This document shows, one piece after another, positions 8,760 to 17,380 of a stretch of DNA of 64,000 nucleotides (position 1 is the stretch's first letter; each line of letters starts with the position of its first letter). Under the pieces are notes generated by a model. The model was not told where the DNA came from and did no database searches. It worked only from the letters and a program-made list of their open reading frames with translations. Location: positions 186,001 through 250,000 of the forward strand of contig NZ_FQWU01000001.1 in the NCBI RefSeq assembly GCF_900129765.1. The letters are read 5' to 3'. The stretch is from Massilia sp. CF038. GTDB taxonomy: Bacteria; Pseudomonadota; Gammaproteobacteria; Burkholderiales; Burkholderiaceae_D. The position numbers were made by a program, and so were the translations under genes.

Positions 8760-9329
8760 ATGAAATATCTCGACCACCTGGAAGAGTGGCTTATTGCCAC
8801 CTTGATGGGGGCGGCCACACTGGTGGTATTTGTGGCCGTCTTGCATCGCTATCTGTCCGGCCTGGACATTCCCGTCGTGCAGGATTACCTGATCAGCTTG
8901 AATACCAGCTGGGCCCAGGAACTGTGCATCTTCATGTTCATCTGGATGGCCAAGTTTGGCGCCGCGTATGGCGTGCGCACCGGCATCCACGTGGGTGTGG
9001 ACGTGGTGATCAACCGCATGGACCCGAAGTGGCGCGGCCGCTTCGTGATCTTTGGCTTGCTCGCCGGCGCCGTATTCACCGGCCTGATCGGCACTCTGGG
9101 CGCCTACATGATCGGCCACCTGTCGCCGGACCAGACCTCGGAAGTGCTGGAAGTACAGATGCGCTGGGTCTACCTGTGCGTGCCGCTGGGTTCCTGGCTG
9201 ATGTGTTTCCGTTTCCTGCAAGTGATGGTGCAATTCATTCGTCACGGTGAACTGCCGCACCACGACCACGCTTACGTCGAAGGTCTGGATGAAGAAATCG
9301 AAGACGCCAAGAAGGGACTTGCACAATGA
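8760..9329 (+). CDS. dctQ: TRAP transporter small membrane subunit DctQ
   Basis: The 189-aa protein is the four-helix small subunit of the TRAP transporter. Hydrophobic segments are visible near residues 12-32 (LIATLMGAATLVVFVAVLH), 50-68, 90-115 and 130-150. The DctQ signature WAQELCIFMFIWMAKFGAAYGVRTG is present. It sits between dctP and dctM, and its last codons overlap the dctM start as ATGA, so translation of the two membrane subunits is coupled. Confidence 0.92.
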   Translation: MKYLDHLEEWLIATLMGAATLVVFVAVLHRYLSGLDIPVVQDYLISLNTSWAQELCIFMFIWMAKFGAAYGVRTGIHVGVDVVINRMDPKWRGRFVIFGLLAGAVFTGLIGTLGAYMIGHLSPDQTSEVLEVQMRWVYLCVPLGSWLMCFRFLQVMVQFIRHGELPHHDHAYVEGLDEEIEDAKKGLAQ

Positions 9330-10606
9330 ACGCCGCCATCATCTTTATTTTGCTGCTGGCGCTGATGCTGACCGGCATGCCGATCTCCATCTCGCTGGGT
9401 CTGACCGTGCTGGTGTTCTTTGCCACCATGACCAATGTGGCACCCGAAGCGGTGGCACTGAAACTGTTTTCCGGCATTGAAAAGTTCGAGATCATGGCGA
9501 TCCCGTTCTTTATTTTGGCGGGCAATTTCCTCACGCATGGCGGGGTCGCCAGACGGATGATCAATTTCGCCACCTCGATGGTGGGCCATTGGCACGGCGG
9601 CCTGGCGCTGGCCGGCGTGCTCGCTTGCGCGCTGTTTGCTGCAGTATCGGGCTCGAGCCCGGCCACGGTGGTGGCGATCGGCTCGATCATTCTGCCAGCC
9701 ATGGTGCGCCAGGGTTATCCGAAGAAATTCGGCGCCGGCGTGATCACCACCTCGGGTGCGCTCGGGATTCTGATTCCGCCATCGATCGTGATGGTGATGT
9801 ACTCGGTCACCACCAACACCTCGGTCGGCCAGCTGTTCATGGCAGGCGTGGTGCCGGGCGTGATCCTGGCGTTCCTGCTGGGCTTGACGACCTGGTTCCT
9901 GGCGCGCAAGCACAACTACCCGCGCATGCCGAAGGCAAGCTGGGGCGAGCGCTGGACGGCGTTCCGTAAAAGCGCCTGGGGCTTGATGCTGATCGTGGTG
10001 GTGATGGGCGGTATTTATAGCGGCAAATTCACGCCGACCGAAGCGGCCGCCATGGCCGCCGTGTATGCCTTCATCATTGCCGTGTTTGTTTACAAGGATT
10101 TGAAGATCAAGCAAATCGGCAAGGTCCTGCTGGACTCCGCTTCCTTGTCGGCCATGCTGCTGTACATCATCACGAATGCCATGTTGTTCTCGTTCCTGAT
10201 GACCAGTGAAAATATTCCGCAAGCGATGGCGGAATGGATCACGGCGCAAGGCATGGGTGTGGTGACCTTCCTGCTGGTGGTCAATCTGCTGCTGCTGGCA
10301 GCGGGCAATTTCATGGAACCGTCCTCGATCGTGCTGATCATGGCGCCGATTCTGTTCCCGGTGGCGATGAAGCTGGGCATCGATCCTGTGCACTTCGGCA
10401 TTCTGATTGTGGTCAATATGGAAGTGGGCATGTGCCATCCGCCAGTGGGTCTGAACTTGTATGTGGCGTCCGGCATTACCAAGATGGGCATCTCGGAACT
10501 GACGGTGGCGGTGCTGCCTTGGCTGCTGACCATGCTCGGATTCCTGGTGCTGGTGACCTACGTACCACAGATTTCGCTGTGGTTGCCAAATTTGATTTAC
10601 AAGTGA
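9326..10606 (+). CDS. dctM: TRAP transporter large permease DctM
   Basis: This 426-aa, roughly 12-helix inner-membrane permease carries the sodium- or proton-coupled transport step. Family landmarks are the N-terminal MTGMPISISLGLT, GSSPATVVAIGSIILPAM, TTSGALGILIPPSIVMVMYSV and FMEPSSIVLIMAPILFPVA. The length matches DctM. It starts within the dctQ stop codon and is the last gene of the operon. The next gene on this strand is more than 300 bp away. Confidence 0.94.
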   Translation: MNAAIIFILLLALMLTGMPISISLGLTVLVFFATMTNVAPEAVALKLFSGIEKFEIMAIPFFILAGNFLTHGGVARRMINFATSMVGHWHGGLALAGVLACALFAAVSGSSPATVVAIGSIILPAMVRQGYPKKFGAGVITTSGALGILIPPSIVMVMYSVTTNTSVGQLFMAGVVPGVILAFLLGLTTWFLARKHNYPRMPKASWGERWTAFRKSAWGLMLIVVVMGGIYSGKFTPTEAAAMAAVYAFIIAVFVYKDLKIKQIGKVLLDSASLSAMLLYIITNAMLFSFLMTSENIPQAMAEWITAQGMGVVTFLLVVNLLLLAAGNFMEPSSIVLIMAPILFPVAMKLGIDPVHFGILIVVNMEVGMCHPPVGLNLYVASGITKMGISELTVAVLPWLLTMLGFLVLVTYVPQISLWLPNLIYK

Positions 10607-10834
10607 AATAAATTCAAACCGCGTGTTCAAAACGCCACAATTTCCATTTTCAAATCAGTTATGATGGGCACCGATCCAGCACCAACTTGGTGCAAGCAGT
10701 CTAGACAATTTGAAGATTTGGGGAGTGGTAGGATAAAAGAACGGTAGTTCATACCGGAGAAATATCGAGGAGACACGCGTTTTACAGAATGCTGTTGGCA
10801 AGACCAAACAGCCGGGAACGTGAATAAAATTTGG
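10607..10834. other. Non-coding stretch after dctM, contains an NtrC-like box
   Basis: I see no plausible coding frame on the plus strand here; minus-strand frames are shadows. The stretch holds an NtrC-like palindrome at 10679-10693 and ends in a good intrinsic terminator. It could be the dctM 3' untranslated region, a small RNA, or both. Confidence 0.5.
10679..10693. promoter_or_regulatory. NtrC-like binding site
   Basis: The sequence GCACCA-ACT-TGGTGC matches the NtrC core GCACCA-N3-TGGTGC exactly, with the flanking 3' A also fitting. A weak sigma-54-like element (GGCAC, 5 bases, CAGC) overlaps its left edge at about 10667-10681. As DNA this is a perfect 6-bp inverted repeat with a 3-bp centre, and it could also be a small RNA hairpin. 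Confidence 0.45.
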
Positions 10835-10861
10835 AACGCGCCGCAAGGCGCGTTTTTTTTC
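10835..10861 (+). terminator. Rho-independent terminator
   Basis: The stem AACGCGCC (10835-10842) and GGCGCGTT (10847-10854) closes a GCAA tetraloop and runs into a T-tract ending at 10861. It ends the dctPQM transcript or a small RNA between dctM and ogt. Confidence 0.85.
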
Positions 10862-10917
10862 GTCCGTCGAAAAGGGGAGCGGTTCGGTTTGGCGCGGCCT
10901 GCGGTACACTGTCGCGC

Positions 10918-11442
10918 ATGAAGACACCGCAAGCGAACAGTATTTTTTCGGCCATCGTGCCGGCCCCGTTTGGCGCTATTGGTATTCGCACCGAAGCAGG
11001 GCTTGTGCGCGAACTGGTTTATTTGCCGCCCCATTTTAGTGAGCAGGATGCAGCAGACCCTGTTGCAAACGCAGCAGCCGAGCAAGTGGCGCGCTATCTG
11101 CGCGATGCCGATTTTGTCTTCGAGCTGCCGCTGGCGCCGGCGGGCAGCGACTTCCAGCGCCGCGTGTGGGATGCGATTGCCGCCATCCCGCGCGGCACGG
11201 TACGTACGTACGGCCAGGTGGCCAAGCACATCGGTTCGGCGCCGCGCGCGGTCGGCCAGGCGTGCGGCGCCAACTGGTTTCCGCTGGTGATTCCTTGCCA
11301 CCGCGTCACTGCCACCGGCGGCCTGGGCGGCTTTTCCAATCACGATGATGAAAACGGCTTTCACCTGAGCGTCAAGCGCTGGCTGCTGGCGCATGAAGGC
11401 GTCAATACTTCCCCATGGCAGCAGCAGTCAATCTTCGGCTGA
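10918..11442 (+). CDS. ogt: Methylated-DNA--protein-cysteine methyltransferase
   Basis: The 174-aa suicide repair protein transfers the methyl group from O6-methylguanine to its own cysteine. The acceptor is in the motif IPCHRV near residue 127. The DNA-binding helix-turn-helix segment is FQRRVWDAIAAIPRGTVRTYGQVA. I use the ATG at 10918; the frame upstream runs through the terminator at 10835-10861 and is not coding. The length matches Ogt/MGMT. The 3' end overlaps xerD by 28 bp, so the two genes are co-transcribed. Confidence 0.92.
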   Translation: MKTPQANSIFSAIVPAPFGAIGIRTEAGLVRELVYLPPHFSEQDAADPVANAAAEQVARYLRDADFVFELPLAPAGSDFQRRVWDAIAAIPRGTVRTYGQVAKHIGSAPRAVGQACGANWFPLVIPCHRVTATGGLGGFSNHDDENGFHLSVKRWLLAHEGVNTSPWQQQSIFG

Positions 11443-12320
11443 TCGACGACTTCTGCGACAACCTTTGGCTTGAACAAGGGTTGGCCAAGAATTCGCTCGA
11501 CGCTTACCGGCGTGACCTGCGCCTGTTTGCGCGCTGGCTCGAGCTCAAGCGGCCCGAGCGTGCGTCGCTGCATGCGGTCGAGCCGCATGATCTGGACGCC
11601 TACTTTGCCGATCGCCATGCTGAATCAAAACCGAGTTCGGCCAATCGCAGGCTATCGGTGCTCAAGCGCTTTTATCAGCTGGCGCTGCGCAACCGCCAGG
11701 TCAGCGTGGACCCTTGCCTGAAGCTGGCGTCGGCGCGCCAGCCGCAGCGTTTCGTGCACACGCTGTCCGAAGCCCAGGTCGAAGCCTTGCTGGCCGCACC
11801 GGATGTCACCACCCCACTGGGTTTGCGTGAACGCACCATGCTGGAACTGATGTATGCGAGTGGCTTGCGGGTGTCGGAACTGGTCACGCTCAAGCTGGTC
11901 GAACTAAGCTTGAATGATGGCGTCTTGCGCATCACCGGCAAGGGCAGCAAAACGCGCCTGGTGCCCTTCGGGCAAGAGGCACGCCAGTGGATCGAACGCT
12001 ACCTGCGCGACGCGCGTGGCGTGATTCTCAACGGCCAGGTGGACGATGCGCTGTTTGTCACCGGACGGGGCGGCCCCATGACGCGCCAGATGTTCTGGGT
12101 CTTGATCAAAAAACATGCTGCACGGGCCGAGATCAAGGCTGCGCTGTCGCCGCATACGCTGCGCCATGCCTTTGCGACGCACCTCCTGAACCACGGCGCC
12201 GACTTGCGGGTTGTGCAACTATTGCTGGGCCATTCGGATATTTCCACCACGCAGATCTACACCCACGTTGCGCGCGAGCGCATGAAACAGCTGCACGCAG
12301 AACACCATCCACGTGGTTAA
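11415..12320 (+). CDS. xerD: Site-specific tyrosine recombinase XerD
   Basis: This 301-aa recombinase resolves chromosome dimers at dif together with XerC. The N-terminal SAM-like DNA-binding domain covers about residues 5-90 (NSLDAYRRDL). The catalytic domain has the active-site residues in ASGLRVSEL (Arg), GKGSKTR (Lys), HTLRHAFATH (His and Arg), GHSDISTTQIYTHV (His and Tyr). Length and sequence fit the housekeeping XerD group, not a mobile-element integrase. The start lies within the end of ogt. Confidence 0.93.
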   Translation: MAAAVNLRLIDDFCDNLWLEQGLAKNSLDAYRRDLRLFARWLELKRPERASLHAVEPHDLDAYFADRHAESKPSSANRRLSVLKRFYQLALRNRQVSVDPCLKLASARQPQRFVHTLSEAQVEALLAAPDVTTPLGLRERTMLELMYASGLRVSELVTLKLVELSLNDGVLRITGKGSKTRLVPFGQEARQWIERYLRDARGVILNGQVDDALFVTGRGGPMTRQMFWVLIKKHAARAEIKAALSPHTLRHAFATHLLNHGADLRVVQLLLGHSDISTTQIYTHVARERMKQLHAEHHPRG

Positions 12321-12397
12321 TTCAAATGCGGAATGCGTAACTGCGTCATAATGGTGCTGTAGCGCTCCTTTCTTTCCCGACAACCCAGAGGTGATTC

Positions 12398-12565
12398 ATG
12401 GCTAAAACTAATTTCCAGTACGAAAAGCGGCAGCGGGAATTAGAAAAAAAGAAGAAGGCGGAAGAAAAAGCCCGTAAGAAAGCCGAGGCCAAAAATGCGC
12501 CCGGCGGAGATGAAGCAGAAGACACACCGGATGAAGATGAAGGTGCTGAAGCGGCGCCTGAGTAA
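12398..12565 (+). CDS. 55-aa highly charged small protein
   Basis: The small frame starts at the ATG at 12398 and runs to the TAA at 12565. Residues 9-33 form a strongly basic, helix-prone stretch rich in Lys, Glu and Arg (KRQRELEKKKKAEEKARKKA). An acidic tail follows (DEAEDTPDEDEGAEAAPE). Similar short charged proteins beginning MAKTNFQYEKRQRELEKK are familiar from betaproteobacterial genomes, but no function is known to me. The gene has its own downstream terminator, which supports a real transcript. Nucleic-acid or ribosome binding is a guess from the charge pattern. Confidence 0.75.
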   Translation: MAKTNFQYEKRQRELEKKKKAEEKARKKAEAKNAPGGDEAEDTPDEDEGAEAAPE

Positions 12566-12581
12566 GGACCGAATAAAAGAG

Positions 12582-12623
12582 AAAACGGTGGGACGGGCTT
12601 GCGCCTGTTCCACCGTTTTTTTT
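12582..12623 (+). terminator. Rho-independent terminator after the 55-aa gene
   Basis: The stem AAAACGGTGG (12582-12591) pairs with CCACCGTTTT (12610-12619), followed by further T residues to 12623. The A-rich left arm means it could also act on the opposite strand. Confidence 0.85.
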
Positions 12624-12676
12624 GTACTCCCTACGGATGAGTCGGTTTCATTGACAGTGCCGAATTCGGGGAGGTG

Positions 12677-12706
12677 GTATAGGCCCCCGCCTTCGCGAGG
12701 GCGATG
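12677..12706 (-). repeat. Solo end of the CGTCCTCGCG repeat family
   Basis: Read on the minus strand, this starts ACATCGCCCTCGCGAAGG and continues CGGGGGCCTATA. It matches one terminal arm of the longer elements at 28569, 32305, 43281 and 55235. No second arm is recognisable, so this is a half copy or relic. It sits just downstream of the RND permease stop codon. Confidence 0.6.
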
Positions 12707-12720
12707 TGGCGCGGGGTTTG

Positions 12721-15700
12721 CTAGGCGACTTCGGCGAGTTTGTGTGTTTCGACCAGCTCGCCATGCGGCTCGTCGGCGCCGCGGAAGTATTTCGCCACGC
12801 GCTTGCCCCAGCTGTCGAGGTAGGTGTAGGCAACCGGTACCACTACCAGGGTCAGCAGGGTGGAGGTGATGACCCCGCCAATCACGGCGCGGCCCATCGG
12901 TGCTTGCTGTTCGCCGCCATCGCCCAGGCCCAGCGCCATCGGCAGCATGCCGAAGATCATCGCCAGCGTGGTCATCATGATGGGACGCAGCCGGACCTGG
13001 CCCGCTTCCATGATGGCGTCAAACTGGTTCTTGCCTTCGCGCTGGCTGTGGTTGGTAAAGTCCACCAGCAGAATCGCGTTCTTGGTTACCAGGCCCATCA
13101 GCATGATGATGCCGATCACCGAGAAGATGTTGAGCGTGCTGCCCGTTACCAGCAGGGCCAGCAGCACCCCGATCATCGACAGCGGCAAGGACACCATGAT
13201 GGCAATCGGTTGCAGGAAACTGCCAAACTGCGAGGCCAGCACCAGGTAGATGAAGATCACGGCAATGCCCAGCGCGGTACCGGCTGCACTTAGCGTCTCC
13301 GCCATTTCTTCGGCCTGGCCACCGACGGCCATGCGCACGCCGTCCGGCATCTCGATGCTCTTGATGGCTTTTTGCACGTCGTCATTCACGTCGCCGGTCG
13401 GGCGCCCTTCAACGCCGGCATAGATGGCCACGCGCCGTTCCAGGGCCTGGCGTTTCAGCACTTGCGGGCTGGTCGATGGCACGAATTCAACCACCTGGCG
13501 CAGCGGCACCATGATGGGGTTGCCCGATGCATTCATCTTGCTGGAGGCCACAGACAGGTCAGCCAGATCCGCCACCTTTTGCCGACCCGACTTGGGCAGT
13601 TGCACATTGACGTCGTAGTTCTGGCCATCCGGTGCCAGCCAGCGGCTGATCTGGTCGCCGGCCACGAAGGGGCGCAGCGCGCTACCGACTTGCTGCACCG
13701 AGATGCCCATGTCGCTGGCCACTTCATTATTCATACGCACGATAGTGGCCGGGTTGGCCCCTTCCTGGCTGTATTCAATGTCTGCCACACCTTTGATGGC
13801 GCGCATTTTTTCCATCATCTTGCGGGCCACGGCATCGAGCTTGGCTTCGTCCTGACCCAGAATGCCGATGTAGATGGGCTTCCAGCCCACCGACAGGCTG
13901 ATGCCGGCAATCGGCTTGAGCCGTTCGCGGATGGCGATCTCCAGTTGCTGCTGCGAGCGGCGATGGGTCAGCTTGCGGTCCGTCAGTTTCAGGTTGACCT
14001 GGGCTGCATTGCGGCCGTCGAAGGTGCCGGCAGTGGCAATCACGGCTTCGATTTCCTTGAAGTCCTTGAGCGAGGCTTCTACCTGCTTGAGCTTGCTATC
14101 GGTGTACTCCAGGCTGGAGCCGACGGCGGTCTTGAATTGCATCTGGATGAAGCCCTGGTCGGTCTCGGGCATCATTTCGCCGCCAATCATGGGCACCAGT
14201 GCCAGGCTGCCAACGAAGGAGAGCAGGGCCAGCGTCAGGGTGGACTTGCGCCAGCGCATGGCCAGACCCAGGACCTTGCCGTACCAGACGTGCATGCGCT
14301 CAATACCGTGTTCGACTTTTTCCATCAGGGCGCCCAGCCACGGCACATACTTGAAGCGGTCCTTGACGGGATCGCGCCAGACCGAGGACAGCATTGGATC
14401 GAGCGTGAAGCTGACAAACAGGGACACCAGCACCGCCACCGCCACGGTTATACCGAACTGCAGGAAGAAGCGGCCGATAATGCCGTTCATGAAGGCGACC
14501 GGAATGAACACGGCCACGATGGCAAAGGTGGTGGCCATGACGGCCAGGCCGATTTCGTTGGTGCCGTCGTAGGCCGCCTGCAAATGGCTCTTGCCCATGG
14601 CGAGGTGGCGCACGATGTTTTCGCGCACGACAATCGCATCATCAATCAGCAAGCCAATGCACAGTGAGAGCGCCATCAGGGTCAGGAAGTTCAGGGTAAA
14701 GCCGAAGAACTTCATGGCGATGAAGCTGGCCATCACCGAAATGGGCAAGGTCAGGCCGGTGATGATGGTGCTGCGCCAGGAGTGCAGGAACAGGAACACG
14801 ATCAGCATGGTCAGCAATGCGCCTTCCATGATGGTGCGCTTGACGTTGTCAAGCTGGGACTGCACGCGGATCGATTCATCTTTCAGGATGCTGATCTTGA
14901 CGTCGGCCGGCAGCGTGGCCTTCATCTTCTCGATGGCTTTCTTGATGCCGTTGCCCACTTCAACCACGTTGGCGTCCTGGATCTTGCCGATCTCGATCGA
15001 AATGGCGCGCCGGCCATTGACGCGCGAAATCGATTGCTCTTCCTGTTCGCCATCGATCACCTCGGCCACCTGGTCCAGGTAGACCGGGCCACTGGCGCGG
15101 CGCGCCACGATGATCTTGTTGAAGTCGCGAGCATCCTTGATCTTGCCTTCGACTCGCACCAGGCGCTCGCTGGCACCGTATGCAATGTTACCGGCCGGCA
15201 GATTGGCATTGGTGGACTGGATCGCGCGCAGCACTTCATCGACGCCGACCGACAGGCTGGTCAGCGCGTCGGGCTTCATATTGACCAGGATCTGGCGGTT
15301 GGTCTTGCCGTTGATGCGGATCTGGCCCACACCGGACACGCCCTGCAGACGCTTGCTGATCACTTGCTCGGTCAGGGTCGACAGTTCGCGCAGGCTGCGC
15401 GTGTCGGAAGTGAGCGTGATGTCGACGATGGACTGCGCGTTCTCGCCTTCAAAGCGGATGATGAACGGTTCCTTGACGTCTTTCGGGAAACTTGGCCGCA
15501 CGCGGGCAACTTTGTCGCGCAAGTCCGTCATGGCCTTGTCCATATTGGTCGACAGCTCGAATTCGATCGAGACGCCGGCCCGGCCTTCCCACGAACTGGC
15601 CATGATTTTCTTGATGCCCGACACAGTGTTGACCGCGTCTTCCAGCGGGCGCGTCACATCGTTTTCCACCTGCTCTGGCGAAGCGCCTGGGTAATTGACT

Positions 15701-15843
15701 TCAATCCAGGCACCGGGAATTTCCACGTTGGGCATGGCTTCGACGCCCAGCCCGCGGTAGGACGCCAGGCCAAGCACGATCAGCGCCACCATCACCATGG
15801 TGGCAAAGACGGGATTCTTGATACTGATTCTTGTGATCCACAT
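12721..15843 (-). CDS. RND efflux transporter permease (HAE1/AcrB-like family)
   Basis: This 1040-aa inner-membrane proton antiporter pairs with the adaptor encoded 3 bp upstream. It starts with WITRISIKNPVFATMVMVALIVLGL, the usual first helix, followed by a large periplasmic domain. The second half repeats the fold. The transmembrane signature ALSLCIGLLIDDAIVVREN with paired Asp residues is visible near residue 400, and GLVTKNAILLVDF near residue 950. Length and layout fit the AcrB/MdtBC/MexF family for drugs and solvents rather than the CusA metal family. No outer-membrane factor gene is adjacent, so it probably uses a TolC encoded elsewhere. Confidence 0.92.
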   Translation of the reverse strand: MWITRISIKNPVFATMVMVALIVLGLASYRGLGVEAMPNVEIPGAWIEVNYPGASPEQVENDVTRPLEDAVNTVSGIKKIMASSWEGRAGVSIEFELSTNMDKAMTDLRDKVARVRPSFPKDVKEPFIIRFEGENAQSIVDITLTSDTRSLRELSTLTEQVISKRLQGVSGVGQIRINGKTNRQILVNMKPDALTSLSVGVDEVLRAIQSTNANLPAGNIAYGASERLVRVEGKIKDARDFNKIIVARRASGPVYLDQVAEVIDGEQEEQSISRVNGRRAISIEIGKIQDANVVEVGNGIKKAIEKMKATLPADVKISILKDESIRVQSQLDNVKRTIMEGALLTMLIVFLFLHSWRSTIITGLTLPISVMASFIAMKFFGFTLNFLTLMALSLCIGLLIDDAIVVRENIVRHLAMGKSHLQAAYDGTNEIGLAVMATTFAIVAVFIPVAFMNGIIGRFFLQFGITVAVAVLVSLFVSFTLDPMLSSVWRDPVKDRFKYVPWLGALMEKVEHGIERMHVWYGKVLGLAMRWRKSTLTLALLSFVGSLALVPMIGGEMMPETDQGFIQMQFKTAVGSSLEYTDSKLKQVEASLKDFKEIEAVIATAGTFDGRNAAQVNLKLTDRKLTHRRSQQQLEIAIRERLKPIAGISLSVGWKPIYIGILGQDEAKLDAVARKMMEKMRAIKGVADIEYSQEGANPATIVRMNNEVASDMGISVQQVGSALRPFVAGDQISRWLAPDGQNYDVNVQLPKSGRQKVADLADLSVASSKMNASGNPIMVPLRQVVEFVPSTSPQVLKRQALERRVAIYAGVEGRPTGDVNDDVQKAIKSIEMPDGVRMAVGGQAEEMAETLSAAGTALGIAVIFIYLVLASQFGSFLQPIAIMVSLPLSMIGVLLALLVTGSTLNIFSVIGIIMLMGLVTKNAILLVDFTNHSQREGKNQFDAIMEAGQVRLRPIMMTTLAMIFGMLPMALGLGDGGEQQAPMGRAVIGGVITSTLLTLVVVPVAYTYLDSWGKRVAKYFRGADEPHGELVETHKLAEVA

Positions 15844-15846
15844 GGC

Positions 15847-17070
15847 TTAGCCTTTCTTGGCGACGTTCGCGCTTTCGGCCACGGGCGCCACGGCAGCGCC
15901 GGCCATGCGTACCTTGGTGCCCGGCTTGACGCCTTCGAGCTTGCCGATCAGGAGGCTGGCGCCGCCGCTCAGGCCATCGGTGACTTCGACCAGGCCCTCA
16001 TCGTCGTTGCGCATGCCCAGTTTGACTGGCTGCAAGACCACTTTGCCGCCTTCGATCTTGTAGACCACGTCAGCATCCTTGTCCTTGCGCAGGGCGGCGA
16101 CCGGCACCAGCGGACGCACCGCCGACTTGTGGGTGGTCAGCTGACCCTTGGCAAACATGCCACCCGACAGAGCGCGGTCGGCATTGTTCACACTAATATA
16201 GACCAGCATGGCGCGCGAGCCGGTTTCGGCGCTGGGATTGATGCGCGCCACCTTGCCGGCAAAACTTCGGCCGGCAAAACCGTCCACCTTGAACTGCACA
16301 TCCTGGCCGATTTTTACCCGTGGAATTTCCGACGCCGGCACCTGGGCTTCCAGCGTCATCTGGCGCAGGTCGACAATGGTGAAGACGGGCATGTCGGGCG
16401 ACAGCTTTTCGCCAGCCTGCACGTGGCGGCGGCTGATCACGCCAGCCATGGGGGCGCGAATCACGGTGTCGTTCAGAGCGATGCGCGCCATCTGCAGCTG
16501 GGCCTGCGCCGCCTTGACACTGGCACGGGCCAGGTCGACTGCGTTCTGGGTGGTGTCATGCGCTTGCTGGGAAATATACTTTTGCGACAGCAGGGCCTGG
16601 CTATTCTGGCTGTTCTTGGTGGCCAGCGCCAGACGCGCATTGGCTTCGTCCAGCATGGCTTGCTGCTGCGCCACGCGGGCTGCCAGATCGGCCTGGTCCA
16701 GCCGCGCCAGCACCTGGCCGGCAGCCACGCTGGTGCCTTCGCGCAGTTCGGCGTCCAGCACCACGCCCGACACCTTGGATTTGACCGTGGCCTGGGCCAG
16801 CGGGATCAGCGAGCCCGACAGGGGCAGGTTCTGGCTCAGGGCACGCGCCTCGACGCCGACCACATCCCCTTTTGACAATTCATATTCAGCAACCTTGCCC
16901 TCTTCGCCGGGCTTGGCGGCGGCCGCCGCTGGCGCTTTCTGCTGCGACTGCATGGCATACCAGCCACCGGCGCCGAGCGCCAGGACAACCACACCGATGA
17001 CCGGTGCACGCCAACGTTTTTTCGACACGGTGGGCTGGACGGGGGCGCTGGGGAGGGTCTCTAGTTTCAT
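15847..17070 (-). CDS. RND efflux periplasmic adaptor (membrane fusion protein)
   Basis: The 407-aa adaptor bridges the RND permease and an outer-membrane channel. I use the ATG at 17070; longer frames upstream are low-complexity and lack a signal. An N-terminal membrane anchor is visible at about residues 20-40 (VIGVVVLALGAGGWYAM). The biotinyl-lipoyl half motifs are SKVSGVVLDAELREGTSVAAGQVLARLD and RAPMAGVISRRHVQAGEKL. A helical hairpin between them includes an Ala/Gln-rich coiled segment. The permease gene follows after 3 bp, so both are one operon. No local regulator gene is recognisable. Confidence 0.92.
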   Translation of the reverse strand: MKLETLPSAPVQPTVSKKRWRAPVIGVVVLALGAGGWYAMQSQQKAPAAAAAKPGEEGKVAEYELSKGDVVGVEARALSQNLPLSGSLIPLAQATVKSKVSGVVLDAELREGTSVAAGQVLARLDQADLAARVAQQQAMLDEANARLALATKNSQNSQALLSQKYISQQAHDTTQNAVDLARASVKAAQAQLQMARIALNDTVIRAPMAGVISRRHVQAGEKLSPDMPVFTIVDLRQMTLEAQVPASEIPRVKIGQDVQFKVDGFAGRSFAGKVARINPSAETGSRAMLVYISVNNADRALSGGMFAKGQLTTHKSAVRPLVPVAALRKDKDADVVYKIEGGKVVLQPVKLGMRNDDEGLVEVTDGLSGGASLLIGKLEGVKPGTKVRMAGAAVAPVAESANVAKKG

Positions 17071-17380
17071 GGTCGCTGATTTTCTTGTATGAGGGCGGAA
17101 GGGGCGCTTGTGCGCCGTCTTGCTGGGCAAGATGGAGCATCTGGCGCATGTTGCCACTATAGGAAATGACAAGGCCGGCCGGGGGCGAAATGCGACAGGC
17201 AGGCATTTCGGGACGATGAAATGCAAAAAAGACGGATAAAACGCGCGGCCGGAGGATGAACGGGACTTGGTCGAAATCTCCTTTGCGCCCGCACAAGGGC
17301 CTTGTCCGGCATGCGGACAAAAATGCATACACCAGAGGCGCGCCGCCTGGCCGCCTGCATTCGCCTATGAAGGAACGCCT
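17071..17380. other. Divergent intergenic region, RND adaptor / GGDEF-EAL gene
   Basis: The 310 bp hold the promoters of the two divergent genes, but I cannot place clear boxes. An inverted repeat, CGAAATGC at 17186-17193 and its complement at 17203-17210 with a 9-bp spacer, could be an operator. An in-frame extension of the GGDEF-EAL gene reaches to 17267 but has no supporting ribosome binding site. Confidence 0.45.

Noticed and set aside
10627-11394. A minus-strand frame across the dctM-ogt gap
   Set aside because: It runs through the terminator and antisense to ogt and has no recognisable motif.
11415-12320. Tyrosine recombinase as a sign of a mobile element
   Set aside because: Sequence, length and context match housekeeping XerD, and no attachment-site duplication or phage gene is nearby.
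14782-16875. A 697-codon plus-strand frame opposite the RND genes
   Set aside because: His- and Gln-rich shadow of the permease and adaptor genes.
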